Virus record (IMG/VR): IMGVR_UViG_3300003323_000338
Span: 1-52,082 of that record
DNA length: 52,082 bases
DNA from: a virus
Reading direction: 5' to 3' (one strand)
The translations under genes and the position numbers were made by a program. Below, piece after piece: positions 21,116 through 29,699 of this stretch (positions are counted from its first letter, which is position 1; each line of letters opens with the position of its first letter). A model generated the notes under the pieces. That model saw nothing but the letters and a program-made list of their open reading frames with translations. It did no database searches and had not been told where the DNA came from.

Positions 21116-22452
21116 GCGACCATCTGGCCACCCTGGCCTCACCCGAGGCCGAACAGAGCGTCTTGGGTGCCATCCTGCTCGACAACGTTGCATTCGATGC
21201 GGTGGGGGGATTCCTCGAAGCGTCCGACTTCCACCGCGGCGAGCACCGCCTGGTCTACGAGGCGCTCGCGCGGCAGATCATCGCTTGCAAGCCGGCGGAC
21301 CTAGTCTCCACGTACGAGCTGCTCAAGGCCGAGCAGGATGAAGCGGCCTTTGGCGGCCTGTCCTACCTGACCGCGCTGGCGCACAGCGTCTTCAGCTCGG
21401 CACGGGTGCGGCGCCACGCGGAGATCGTCAAGGAGAAGGCCAAGCTGCGCGGCGTGCTCGCCAAGCTGGACGAGGCGCAGGAGATCGCGCGCGGGCCCGG
21501 CGAGCTGTCGGCCAAGCTGGACGCCATCGCCGGGCTGCTCAATGGCATCGACGCGAGCAACAGCGCGCGGATGCCAAAGCCGATGTCGGACGTCATGCTG
21601 CGCGTCATCGACGGCATCAACGCGGCGGCCGAGGGCTCGGCGACGCCCGGGTGGCCGACGGGCTTCCCGACCCTGGATCGCTACCACAACGGCGGGCTGC
21701 GGGAGGGCAAGGTCTACGTGCTCGCCGCGCGGCCGAGCGTGGGCAAGTCGAGCGTCTCCTGGCAGATCCTGGAGCAAAACGCCGCCGCCGGCCGGCCGTG
21801 CCTGGACCTGAACCAGGAGATGGAGGACGAGGAGATCGGGCAGCGGGCCCTGGCCAACGTGGGGCGCATCGACTACGGGCACATCCAGACCGGCCAGCTG
21901 ACCGAGGAGGAATGGGGCAGGGTGGCCGAGGGCGTGGACAAGCTGGGCAACGCTCCGATCTGGGTGGACGACGAGCCGAGCCTGACGCTCCGAGCGATCA
22001 ACTCCAAGGCCCGCTACGTCCGCGGCCTGAAGGTGCTCCTCGTGGACTACCTGCAGCTGTGCGAGGGCGAGGGCGAGACCCGCTCCGCCGCGGTCGGCTC
22101 CGTGAGCCGAGGCCTGAAGAAGCTGGCCAAGCAGCTCGGCATCGCGGTGATCCTGCTGTCGCAGCTGAACCGCAAGGTGGACGAGCGCCCGGACAAGCGC
22201 CCGCAGATGAGCGACCTGCGGGACTCCGGAGAGATCGAGCAGGACGCCGACGCAATCTGGTTCATGTGGCCGCTCGAGAACGAGCTGGACGCCGAGGTGC
22301 GGTCGGTGGGATTCGAGGTCGCGAAGAACCGCGGCGGCAAGAAGGGCGCCTTCGTCATGAACTTCGACGGGGCGCGTCAACGGTGGACGGAATCAACCAG
22401 GCGTCTGGACGAATTCCAGCGCAGCAAGGCAAGGACTGGAGGCTTCGAGTGA
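21112..22452 (+). CDS. dnaB: Replicative DNA helicase (DnaB family)
   Basis: 446 residues, close to the usual DnaB length. The N-terminal domain (about 10-110) begins SPEAEQSVLGAILLD. The RecA-like motor has GFPTLDRYHNGGL, Walker A ARPSVGKSS (206-214), a conserved LNQEMEDEEIGQR, Walker B KVLLVDYLQL with D312, and LSQLNRKVDERPDKRPQMSD with RDSGEIEQDAD. The phage thus brings its own fork helicase, recruited by the overlapping upstream initiator-like protein. Confidence 0.95.
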   Translation: MSDHLATLASPEAEQSVLGAILLDNVAFDAVGGFLEASDFHRGEHRLVYEALARQIIACKPADLVSTYELLKAEQDEAAFGGLSYLTALAHSVFSSARVRRHAEIVKEKAKLRGVLAKLDEAQEIARGPGELSAKLDAIAGLLNGIDASNSARMPKPMSDVMLRVIDGINAAAEGSATPGWPTGFPTLDRYHNGGLREGKVYVLAARPSVGKSSVSWQILEQNAAAGRPCLDLNQEMEDEEIGQRALANVGRIDYGHIQTGQLTEEEWGRVAEGVDKLGNAPIWVDDEPSLTLRAINSKARYVRGLKVLLVDYLQLCEGEGETRSAAVGSVSRGLKKLAKQLGIAVILLSQLNRKVDERPDKRPQMSDLRDSGEIEQDADAIWFMWPLENELDAEVRSVGFEVAKNRGGKKGAFVMNFDGARQRWTESTRRLDEFQRSKARTGGFE

Positions 22453-23120
22453 CTGAAAGAACAAAACGACTATCCGGCCAGCGCATAGGCCTGCTGGGCT
22501 ACCTCAAGCTGCTGGACAAGGCGCGGCGCGAACCGGTGACCCTGACGGATGTTCAGGAGTTTCTGAACGTCGACAAGTACCGCGGGGGCCTGCTCATTCG
22601 TAGCCTTCGGGCTGTTGGCCTCCTGCATATCGGCGGCTGGGCTCCGGCGCTGAAGACCTACGGGACGATGCGCGCGATCTACCACTTCGGCCCCGGTGTG
22701 GACGTGGAGTATCCGTTGCCGATCAAACGCAAGAAGGCTCCGATGCACCGTTCGATCAACGCGACGGCGATCATGGCCAAGAGCGTTCTTGAGGCGCTTG
22801 CCGACCCTTGCTCGAAGGGTGATCTGTCGTTCTCGACGGGCATCAATGCGCGGTATGTGAATGATCTGATGAACGGCATGTACGAAGCCGGGATCGTGCG
22901 CATCTCAGCTTGGGAGCCACGCGGCATGAACTCGGGTGGGGTGCCCGTGGCGATCTATTCGCTGGGCCGAGGTCCTGACAAGGCCAGACCGGCGCCGATG
23001 ACGAAGACGAACCGAGAACGCGTGCGGAGGCAGCGCAAGCGGGCCAAGCTCGAAATGCTTGACGTCATCCGCTTGACTGCCTCGGCTGCCAACTCTGACC
23101 AGATGCTGGAGGCCGCATGA
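22449..23120 (+). CDS. Double winged-helix protein (223 aa)
   Basis: The start is a GTG at 22449 that overlaps the dnaB stop (GTGA). Two similar winged-helix-like segments are visible: residues about 25-60 (LTDVQEFLNVDKYRGGLL then SLRAVGLLHIGGW) and about 100-150 (AKSVLEALADPCSKGDLSFS then NGMYEAGIVRISAW). The C-terminus is basic (RERVRRQRKRAKLEML). It is probably a DNA-binding regulator or replication accessory protein; no family name can be given. Confidence 0.55.
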   Translation: MTERTKRLSGQRIGLLGYLKLLDKARREPVTLTDVQEFLNVDKYRGGLLIRSLRAVGLLHIGGWAPALKTYGTMRAIYHFGPGVDVEYPLPIKRKKAPMHRSINATAIMAKSVLEALADPCSKGDLSFSTGINARYVNDLMNGMYEAGIVRISAWEPRGMNSGGVPVAIYSLGRGPDKARPAPMTKTNRERVRRQRKRAKLEMLDVIRLTASAANSDQMLEAA

Positions 23121-23593
23121 CCAAGCCCCGAAAGAAGTATCGCCCGCGCGGCGCCAACCCCATGTCGTTCCTCCTGACGATGAAGGGCGCGACGCTGCTG
23201 CTCAAGGATGACCAGATCATCAAGGCCGAGCTCATGCGCGCCGCGGTCGATGCGGCGGCCCGCGCCGAGGCGAGCACCGGGCACTGGCGCGACATCTGCG
23301 ACGTGCTGAACATGCTCGAGGCCTTTGCGGCGATGAAGCTCCTGAAGGCCGAGGACGGCTTCTTCGACCAGCAGAAGCAGAACCTCGTCGACGTCCACGG
23401 GCGAATCCGCGCCAGCGGCATGCGGACTCTTCGCGCGCCGGAGTTGCAACTGCTGCGAGACCTGCAGGTGGCGTGGGCCGCCGCGCTGGCCGGCGTCACG
23501 AACAACGAGTACCGCCAGGCTGAAGAGCGCGTGCTGCGCAAGATCGCCCAGGCGGTGAACGATCCCAACGTCACCGTGCTGGAGGCTGCATGA
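23117..23593 (+). CDS. Conserved phage protein (158 aa)
   Basis: The start overlaps the preceding stop (ATGA). A short basic N-terminus (MTKPRKKYRPRGANPMSFLL) leads into a helical body (LMRAAVDAAARAEASTGHWR and DICDVLNMLEAFAAMKLLKA). I recognise it as a type commonly found between dnaB and nin genes of Burkholderiales phages, without a known role. Confidence 0.55.
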   Translation: MTKPRKKYRPRGANPMSFLLTMKGATLLLKDDQIIKAELMRAAVDAAARAEASTGHWRDICDVLNMLEAFAAMKLLKAEDGFFDQQKQNLVDVHGRIRASGMRTLRAPELQLLRDLQVAWAAALAGVTNNEYRQAEERVLRKIAQAVNDPNVTVLEAA

Positions 23594-23832
23594 GGCTCAC
23601 CCATCGCGTGCTGAAGGCCCTGACCGGGCCCAAGGACCAGTTCCAGATCGCCGGCGAGTGCGGCAGCCGCTACCGGGTGCAGGACGTCTTCTCGATCCTG
23701 ATTAACCTGGAGAACCAGGGCGTCGTCGCGCAACGCGGCGGCCTGTGGGAGCGGGTATCCGAGCTGCCCGTGGTGGCGAGCCCGCGGTGGGCCGCCGCGA
23801 ACTCCGTCTTCGACCTCGCGAGGGCCGCATGA
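23590..23832 (+). CDS. Winged-helix-like small protein (80 aa)
   Basis: Coupled by ATGA to both neighbours. The sequence fits a winged helix: RLTHRVLKALTGPKDQFQIA, GSRYRVQDVFSILINLENQG, VVAQRGGLWERV. Likely a DNA-binding accessory protein in the nin region. Family not certain. Confidence 0.5.
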   Translation: MRLTHRVLKALTGPKDQFQIAGECGSRYRVQDVFSILINLENQGVVAQRGGLWERVSELPVVASPRWAAANSVFDLARAA

Positions 23833-24320
23833 GCCAAGCCATCCGCACCTACCTACCCAACGTCGCCGAGGGCAAGGAACTGCTCGCCATCTTCGGGCGT
23901 CAGGTCAACTCGATCATGCGCAACAGCGCGCACGGCGTCACGATCGTGGCCTACGTCCCGCAGAGCCGCGACCAGCAGAGGATCTACCACTCGGCCCTCA
24001 CGGACCTCGCCAAGCAGGTGGAGATCGACGGGCGCCTCCACACGCCGGCGGTCTGGAAGCGCATGACGCTCGCCGCCTTCTTCGAGGAGACGCGCGAGAT
24101 GGACGAGTTCCGGGAGGAGTGGCGCGCCCTTGGGGCGTTGCTGATCCAGGGCCGCCTGATCACGACCGTGACGTCCGCCGAGTTCTCGATGGAGCTGGCC
24201 AGGGCCTACCTGACCTACCTGCACGCGCTCGGCGACGAGCAGCGGGTGAAGTGGAGCCCCACCAGTCTGGGCCGCGAGGCGGCGAACGATGCGGCAGGCC
24301 CGCGCTCGGAGGCCGCATGA
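23829..24320 (+). CDS. ninB: NinB-like recombination protein
   Basis: 163 residues. The region around 48-76 (RDQQRIYHSALTDLAKQVEI then TPAVWKRMTLAAF) has the NinB/lambda Orf signature with conserved Gln-Gln, Tyr-His and Trp-Lys. Lambda NinB is a recombination mediator that binds SSB and single-stranded DNA and can replace RecFOR. Its place before NinG and after replication genes is typical of lambdoid nin regions. Confidence 0.75.
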   Translation: MSQAIRTYLPNVAEGKELLAIFGRQVNSIMRNSAHGVTIVAYVPQSRDQQRIYHSALTDLAKQVEIDGRLHTPAVWKRMTLAAFFEETREMDEFREEWRALGALLIQGRLITTVTSAEFSMELARAYLTYLHALGDEQRVKWSPTSLGREAANDAAGPRSEAA

Positions 24321-24535
24321 TCGTGATGCAGCTATTGCTCGCCGCTGTTGCGCTTCTCTACGGGACCCTTTACTGGCTTACGGGAGAGCCTGACGGATGG
24401 GAAGTCCTGATGAGCTACAAGAACCATGACCGCATGGCAGCGGGATGGACCAGGGTCAAGTGGATAGGCTGGGGCCTGCTCGCCGCCTTCGATGCCGCGA
24501 TGTGGCCGTTCGTCTGGGAGCTGCTGACGAAATGA
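24317..24535 (+). CDS. Small two-helix membrane protein (72 aa)
   Basis: Starts MIVMQLLLAAVALLYGTLYW at 24317, overlapping the NinB stop (ATGA). Residues about 3-22 and 48-69 (WIGWGLLAAFDAAMWPFVWE) are hydrophobic, giving two predicted membrane helices joined by a polar loop of 25 residues. It lies between two soluble recombination proteins. Function unknown. Confidence 0.5.
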   Translation: MIVMQLLLAAVALLYGTLYWLTGEPDGWEVLMSYKNHDRMAAGWTRVKWIGWGLLAAFDAAMWPFVWELLTK

Positions 24536-25218
24536 AGCGCTCGCCCATGAACCGCAAGACCCCGCTCCGCGCCAAGCCCGCCGACGGTGCCCGCCCGGCG
24601 CCGCGCCCGGTCAAGTGCAAGGCGCCAGGCTGCGAGAACCGCTTCGTCCGCCGGTCGATGACGCACAAAGCTTGCGGTCCGGAGTGCGCGGCCGCGCTGG
24701 CGCGGATCGTGAACCAGCGCGCGGCCGCGCGCGCTGCGATCGACGACCGCAAGCAGACGCGCGCCCAGCTGGAGGCGCTGAAGGGGCTCAAGGAACTCCG
24801 CGCCGAAGCGCAGGCCGCGTTCAACCGCTACATCCGCCTGCGCGATCGCCGCGCCGGCCATGCGTGCATCTGCTGCGGCGAGCCGCTGAACTGGACGAGC
24901 AGCCTGACCGGCGGCGACGTGGATGCAGGGCACTTCCTCTCGCGCGGCGCGCGGCCGGAGCTCGCCTTCGACGAGCGCAACGTCAACGCCCAGCGCAAGG
25001 GCTGCAACAGGACGGGCGGCACGACCTACACCCGCTTCCGCGCCGGCATGGTCGCCCGCTACGGTGAGGAGGTCGTCGCGCAGCTGGAGGGCCCGCACCC
25101 GATGCCGCACCTGAAGCACGACGACTACCGCCAGATCCGGGACGCCTACAAGCTCAAGGCCCGGGCGCTGGAGAAGGTTGCGGCCAACGATGCCGACGGA
25201 TTCGTGCGCGCTGCCTGA
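24532..25218 (+). CDS. ninG: NinG (Rap) recombination endonuclease-like protein
   Basis: 228 residues beginning MKRSPMNRKTPLRAK at 24532. Two metal-binding parts are visible: an N-terminal Cys set (C29, C34, C48, C52) and a central HNH-like zinc region with HACICCGEPLNW (110-121), DAGHFLSRGARPEL, ERNVNAQRKGCNR. Lambda NinG/Rap cleaves branched recombination intermediates. It is the last gene before the late region, as expected. Confidence 0.85.
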   Translation: MKRSPMNRKTPLRAKPADGARPAPRPVKCKAPGCENRFVRRSMTHKACGPECAAALARIVNQRAAARAAIDDRKQTRAQLEALKGLKELRAEAQAAFNRYIRLRDRRAGHACICCGEPLNWTSSLTGGDVDAGHFLSRGARPELAFDERNVNAQRKGCNRTGGTTYTRFRAGMVARYGEEVVAQLEGPHPMPHLKHDDYRQIRDAYKLKARALEKVAANDADGFVRAA

Positions 25219-25225
25219 ATTTCTC

Positions 25226-25254
25226 CCTAGCATGCCCACGCCATGCGCACGTGA
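25226..25254 (+). promoter_or_regulatory. CCTAGCAT element with a 3-codon leader (copy 1)
   Basis: CCTAGCAT at 25226-25233 is followed nine bases later by an ATG at 25243 that opens Met-Arg-Thr-stop (ends 25254). The next real gene starts at 25268 with its own good ribosome site. This is the copy nearest the early/late boundary and the only one with nine rather than eight spacer bases. It may mark the late transcription start. Confidence 0.5.
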
Positions 25255-25267
25255 AGGAGCGGAGCAC

Positions 25268-25792
25268 ATGGCGGTACAGACGGCACCCTGGGTGGCCGCT
25301 GAACAGTTGGACCTGTTCGGCGGCTTTGTCGCGTCCATCGTCGAGGTCGTGAAGCGTCAGCGCGTCCGCCGCCCGGCCGCCAACGAGCCCGAGTACACCC
25401 AACTCACCCTCGCGCCCGAGGAAGCGCCTGCCGACATCCTCCCGCGCCTAGTGCTGGACGACGACGAGGACGACTACCCGGTCCACCGCCTGACCAGCGC
25501 CTCCCAGTGCGAGATCCCGAAGGGCATGGGCCCGGCGAGCATCTTTGCGGCCGGCGCCGCGGCGTGCCTGTCCAACCTCATGGGCTCCGGCCGCCAGGAC
25601 CAGCCCGAGCCGATCCACCGCCGGATCGTCCGGGACGTCGGCCATGTGGTGCACCACGCCCTACGGGTCCAAGAAACCCAGGAGTGGATCGAGAAGGAAG
25701 CGCGCCGCCGCGCCCGGCAGAAGCTGCCCAAGCCGCCGAAGCAGAAGTTCAAGACCAAGGGGAGCCGGGTGTGGGTCGACGCTCGAAGCTGA
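25268..25792 (+). CDS. Hypothetical protein with QLDLF clamp-binding-like motif (174 aa)
   Basis: The ATG at 25268 has GAAGGAG nine bases upstream, one of the stronger sites here. The N-terminus carries Q13-L-D-L-F17, which matches the pentapeptide by which many proteins bind the beta sliding clamp. After an acidic middle (LDDDEDDYPV) comes a helical region (RRIVRDVGHVVHHALRVQET) and a very basic C-terminus. It is the first gene of the late region, where phages often place late activators, but no DNA-binding motif is obvious. Confidence 0.55.
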   Translation: MAVQTAPWVAAEQLDLFGGFVASIVEVVKRQRVRRPAANEPEYTQLTLAPEEAPADILPRLVLDDDEDDYPVHRLTSASQCEIPKGMGPASIFAAGAAACLSNLMGSGRQDQPEPIHRRIVRDVGHVVHHALRVQETQEWIEKEARRRARQKLPKPPKQKFKTKGSRVWVDARS

Positions 25793-26334
25793 CAGACGCC
25801 CAGTGGGCAGACATCGAACGGAGGATGCTGGAGGGGGAGGCGGTCCGAGCGCTGGCCCGAGAGTTCCAGGTCTCCGAAGCGGCCATTCGTGCCCGCAAAT
25901 CTACGCAGGTCGAGCAGATCAAATCCGTTGCGAATCAAATAGTTGCGACGGAGCGCGCAGTTCAGGCACTGCCGATTCCTGCGCAGATTACTGCGCATAA
26001 CCTCGCAGCGAAGCTCAGGGCGATCAGCGACAACCTCGCCAGCGCAGCCCACTATGGCGCCGCCACTGCCCACCGGCTGAATGCCCTGGCCAACTCCGAG
26101 GTGGCGAAGATCGACGATGCCGATCCGCTGAAGTCGGGGGACAGCCTGAAGGGCGTCATGGTGCTGAGCAGGCTGGCCAACGACTCCGCCTCGATCGCGC
26201 TGAACCTGCTCGCCGCCAACAAGGAATCGGTCCAGAAGCTGAACGAGGATGCCCCGCCGGCCCCGACGGTGGATCCTTCCAAGCTCTCCGACTCGGCCCT
26301 GGCCGAACTGATGGCCGCCCGTGCTCAGGCTTAA
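25771..26334 (+). CDS. Small terminase-like subunit
   Basis: A GTG start at 25771 with GGGGAG seven bases upstream gives 187 residues. The N-terminus is a helix-turn-helix (LTDAQWADIERRMLEGEAVR then AREFQVSEAAIRARKS), as expected for recognition of the packaging site. The rest is helical and may form the oligomer (AHNLAAKLRAISDNLASAAH). It overlaps the large subunit gene by 14 bases. Confidence 0.65.
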   Translation: MGRRSKLTDAQWADIERRMLEGEAVRALAREFQVSEAAIRARKSTQVEQIKSVANQIVATERAVQALPIPAQITAHNLAAKLRAISDNLASAAHYGAATAHRLNALANSEVAKIDDADPLKSGDSLKGVMVLSRLANDSASIALNLLAANKESVQKLNEDAPPAPTVDPSKLSDSALAELMAARAQA

Positions 26335-27739
26335 CGACGAAGACTGGCTCGGAATAGAGCGGGAGTTCTGCCGGCGCAAGCTGGGCAACTTCATCCGCCG
26401 GGCGTGGCCGGTGCTGGAGCCTGGCCAGCCGTACATCCATGGCTGGCACATGGACGCGATCAGCGAGCACCTCGAGGCGATCACCACGGGGCATATCAAG
26501 CGCCTGCTGATCAACATCCCGCCGGGGACGATGAAGTCGATGGCGACCGCGGTGTTCTGGCCGGCCTGGGAGTGGGGCCCGCGCGGCATGGCCGCCATGC
26601 GCTTCATCGGGGCCTCCCACGAGGAGAAGCTCGCCATCCGCGACAACGTGAAGATGCGCCGGCTGATCCAGTCCGACTGGTTCCAGGCGCTCTGGCCGAC
26701 CGCCATGGCCGGCGACCAGAACGCCAAGACCTACTTCGAGAACGACAAGACCGGATGGCGTCAGGCCTGCCCGGTTAAGTCGATGACCGGCCGCCGCGGC
26801 GATCGCGTGCTGTGGGACGACCCGCACAGCGTGGAGGACGCGCACAGCGACGCGGCCCTGGAAGAGGCGAACCGGATCTTCCGTGAGACGCTTCCGACCC
26901 GCCTCAACAGCCCGAAGGACTCGGCCATCCTGATCGTGATGCAGCGCTTGAGCGTCAAGGACGTTTCCGGCGTCATCACGTCGGAGGACATGGGCTACGA
27001 GCACCTGTGCCTCCCCATGGAGTACGAGGGCCCGCGCAAGATCACGAGCATCGGCTTCGTGGATCCGCGCAAGGAACATGGCGAGCTCCTGTTCCCGGAG
27101 CGCTTCCCGCGCGAGGTGGTGGAGCGGGACAAGAAGATCATGGGCCCGTATGCCGTGGCGGGTCAGTTCCAACAGCGGCCGAGCCCCGCCGAGGGCGGCG
27201 AGTTCCTGCCCGACATGATCCAGGTCGTCGACGTGCTGCCGGCTGGCTTCATCCGTTGGGCGCGCGGGTGGGACTTGGCCGCGACCGAGGGGGCGGGCGA
27301 CTACACCGCGAGCGCCAAGATCGGCATCCTGCAGGACGGCCGGATCATCGTCGCCGACGTGAACCGGAAGCAGTACGGGACGGCCAAGCGGGACCAGTTC
27401 ATCCGCAACACCGCGGCGGCGGACGGCGCCGGCCGGGTCAAGCAGTCGCTGCCTCAGGACCCGGGGCAGGCCGGCAAGAGCCAGGCGCTCGCGATGACGA
27501 GCATGCTCGTCGGGCACCACGTCGAGACGACACTCGAATCCGGAGACAAGGTGGTCCGCGCGCGGCCGTTCGCGAGTCAGGTGAATGGCGGGAACGTGCT
27601 CATGCTGCGCGGGCCCTGGAACAACGACTTCATCGAGGAGTTGCGCCTGTTCCCGAACGGCCTGAATGACGACCAGGTCGACGCCTCGTCGCGCGGGTTC
27701 AACGCTCTGCTGCAGGCGCCGGCCGGGATCTTCACCTGA
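26321..27739 (+). CDS. terL: Terminase large subunit
   Basis: 472 residues from a GTG at 26321. This is the ATP-driven DNA packaging motor. The N-terminal ATPase has an atypical Walker A, NIPPGTMKS (65-73), as in the psiM2-type large terminases, and Walker B VLWDDPHS. The C-terminal nuclease domain contains WARGWDLAATEGAGDYTAS, with Asp residues expected to bind metal, then GRIIVADVNRKQYG and NDDQVDASSRG. Length and order are complete. The packaging mode (cos or headful) cannot be told from this sequence. Confidence 0.9.
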   Translation: MLRLNDEDWLGIEREFCRRKLGNFIRRAWPVLEPGQPYIHGWHMDAISEHLEAITTGHIKRLLINIPPGTMKSMATAVFWPAWEWGPRGMAAMRFIGASHEEKLAIRDNVKMRRLIQSDWFQALWPTAMAGDQNAKTYFENDKTGWRQACPVKSMTGRRGDRVLWDDPHSVEDAHSDAALEEANRIFRETLPTRLNSPKDSAILIVMQRLSVKDVSGVITSEDMGYEHLCLPMEYEGPRKITSIGFVDPRKEHGELLFPERFPREVVERDKKIMGPYAVAGQFQQRPSPAEGGEFLPDMIQVVDVLPAGFIRWARGWDLAATEGAGDYTASAKIGILQDGRIIVADVNRKQYGTAKRDQFIRNTAAADGAGRVKQSLPQDPGQAGKSQALAMTSMLVGHHVETTLESGDKVVRARPFASQVNGGNVLMLRGPWNNDFIEELRLFPNGLNDDQVDASSRGFNALLQAPAGIFT

Positions 27740-27770
27740 TCGCTGGATATAGTGAGGTGAGGGAGGAACC

Positions 27771-28247
27771 ATGACGAAGAACGAATTTCTCACGCTATGC
27801 GTGGCGATCTATGGCGCAGTGGTAGCGACCGCCGTGCTCATTTGGGATGTGATCAAGTGGGCGCGCGGCGGGCCTCGCTTGGCTGTGCGTGTCACGGCTG
27901 GCATGGCGCAGGTACAGCGCGGATTCTTCCAAACGGGCGGCCCGCACAAGGCTGTGGTGCTGTTCAACGTGTACAACGAAGGCGATGCGGCCACGACCAT
28001 TACGACCGCGACGTACATGGTCTATCGCAATCGATGGGACGCATTCTGGAGACGTGGCGCGGAGAGGGCGTTCGCCATCGTCACGATCGACCCCGAGCTG
28101 CCTCGCAAGCTTGAGCCAGGTGAACAGTGGCTCGGCACCACCGAAGAGAGCGACGAGTTGACCGGCCTCATCAGGGATCGGGTCGTTTACGCGGAGGTCT
28201 ACCAAGCTGGGCGCGCTGCCCCGCATCGTGTGCGACTGCGCCCCTAG
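27771..28247 (+). CDS. Membrane-anchored moron between terminase and portal (158 aa)
   Basis: An independent gene with a strong ribosome site (GAGGGAGGAA) and gaps on both sides, unlike the overlapped genes around it. Residues about 7-27 (LTLCVAIYGAVVATAVLIW) form an N-terminal membrane helix. The soluble remainder is beta-rich (KAVVLFNVYNEGDAATTITT, ELPRKLEPGEQWLG). It resembles host-type membrane proteins more than a virion part, so it is probably a lysogenic-conversion gene. Function unknown. Confidence 0.5.
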   Translation: MTKNEFLTLCVAIYGAVVATAVLIWDVIKWARGGPRLAVRVTAGMAQVQRGFFQTGGPHKAVVLFNVYNEGDAATTITTATYMVYRNRWDAFWRRGAERAFAIVTIDPELPRKLEPGEQWLGTTEESDELTGLIRDRVVYAEVYQAGRAAPHRVRLRP

Positions 28248-28252
28248 GGCTT

Positions 28253-28271
28253 CCTAGCATCCGGCCGCATG
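28253..28271 (+). promoter_or_regulatory. CCTAGCAT element before the portal gene (copy 2)
   Basis: CCTAGCAT (28253-28260) plus exactly eight bases leads to the portal ATG at 28269. There is no Shine-Dalgarno in the interval. Same layout as copies at 31142, 36785, 42027 and 43007. Confidence 0.55.
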
Positions 28272-29699
28272 GCCGAGATCACCACCAACACCTACGACGT
28301 CGCCCGCGCGCGAGCGGACTTCCTCACGGAGCTTGGCTTCGGGCTCGATGCGAAGCGCCCCGGCGCCTGGACCGAGTACGGATACAAGGAGCATCTGGGC
28401 TTCGACGACTTCCGGCGGGCATATGAGCGCGGCGGGGCGGGCCACGGCGCGGTGCAGAAGCTGCTCGGCCGGTGCTGGGCCGAGTGGCCCCGCATCAAGA
28501 AGCCGGAGGCCGACGAGGAGTCAGCGTGGGAGAAGTCGGTCCTGGCGACCCTGGATGGCATCAAGGGCTGGCAGAAGTTCCAGGGCTTCGACCGGCGCAA
28601 CCTGATCGGGCGCTATGCCGCGCTGATCTACCGGGTCGCCGACAGCAAGGCTCTTCGGGAGCCGCTGGTCCGGGCCTCCAAGCTGGTCGACATCGTCCCG
28701 CTCTTCGAGGACCAGATCAAGGTCACCGACTGGTACTCGGACCCCACCGACTCCGAGAACTACGGCAAGCCGCGGATGTTCCAGTACAGGACCCGCAGCC
28801 AGTCTTCCACCACGGACGCCGAGGCCAAGCCGGTCGAGTGGGTCGATGTCCACCCCAGCCGAGTGCAGATCCTGGCCGAGGGCGCAGACAGCGACGACTT
28901 CTACGAGGGCGTACCGCTCCTGAAGGCTGGCTTCAATGCCCTGGTGGACATCGAGAAGCTGAGCGGCGGCGGCGCCGAGTCGGCGCTGAAGAACAGCGCC
29001 CGCACGATCAAGTTCGAGTACGAATTGAACGCGGCGCCTCAGACCATCACAACGAACCCGGACGGCACGCCCGGCACGAAGTCGGTCCGCGAGGTTCACG
29101 AGGAGCAGACCCGCAAGCTCAATCGCAGCCAGGACAGCGCGATCGTCATTCAGGGCGGCAAGGCCGACACCCTGCAGACCCAGGTCGCCGACCTCTCGCC
29201 CCAGTTCGAGATCGCGGCCAACCTCTTCAGTGCCTCGGTGGGCATCCCCTTCACGATCCTCTTCGGCCAGCAGACCGGCCGTCTGGCCAGCGACGAGGAC
29301 CAGAAGGAGATGAACGCCCGCGCCGCCGCGCGCCAGCGCAACGAGCTCACGCCCATGCTGACCGAGTTCGTTAAGCGCATGCAGGCCTGTGGCGTCTTCG
29401 AGGCGGGTGACTTCGAGATCGAATGGAAGGACCTCGGCGCGCCGACCGACGAGCAGAAGATCGACAAGGCCAAGAAGATGGCTGAGACGAACCAGGTCGC
29501 TTTCAATGGTGGCTCGACGCATCCGGTCTTCGACACGGAGGAGATCCGCAAGGCTGCGGGCTACGAGGAGCGCGAAGGGAAGGGCGACGAGTTCCGCGAG
29601 GAGACGCCACCGCAGGACCCGAACGCCCCGGGCGCGCGCGTCGAGCCCGATGACACCAAGGGCGCCAAGCCTGCTCCCGCGCCGGCGCCGAAGAAGTGA
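28269..29699 (+). CDS. Portal protein (DUF1073 type)
   Basis: 476 residues. Forms the 12-fold ring through which DNA enters and leaves the head. It resembles the DUF1073 portal family: GRYAALIYRVADSKALREP, a VPLFEDQIKVTDWYSDPT segment, LSGGGAESALKNSARTIKFE, and IAANLFSASVGIPFTILFGQ followed by QTGRLASDEDQKEMNARAAA. The C-terminus is an acidic, Pro/Ala/Lys-rich tail. It overlaps the head morphogenesis gene as GTGA. Confidence 0.85.
   Translation: MAEITTNTYDVARARADFLTELGFGLDAKRPGAWTEYGYKEHLGFDDFRRAYERGGAGHGAVQKLLGRCWAEWPRIKKPEADEESAWEKSVLATLDGIKGWQKFQGFDRRNLIGRYAALIYRVADSKALREPLVRASKLVDIVPLFEDQIKVTDWYSDPTDSENYGKPRMFQYRTRSQSSTTDAEAKPVEWVDVHPSRVQILAEGADSDDFYEGVPLLKAGFNALVDIEKLSGGGAESALKNSARTIKFEYELNAAPQTITTNPDGTPGTKSVREVHEEQTRKLNRSQDSAIVIQGGKADTLQTQVADLSPQFEIAANLFSASVGIPFTILFGQQTGRLASDEDQKEMNARAAARQRNELTPMLTEFVKRMQACGVFEAGDFEIEWKDLGAPTDEQKIDKAKKMAETNQVAFNGGSTHPVFDTEEIRKAAGYEEREGKGDEFREETPPQDPNAPGARVEPDDTKGAKPAPAPAPKK

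Noticed and set aside
26156-27793. Leftward 545-codon ORF opposite terL
   Set aside because: Arg/Val/His-rich shadow with no domain; terL motifs on the plus strand are clear.
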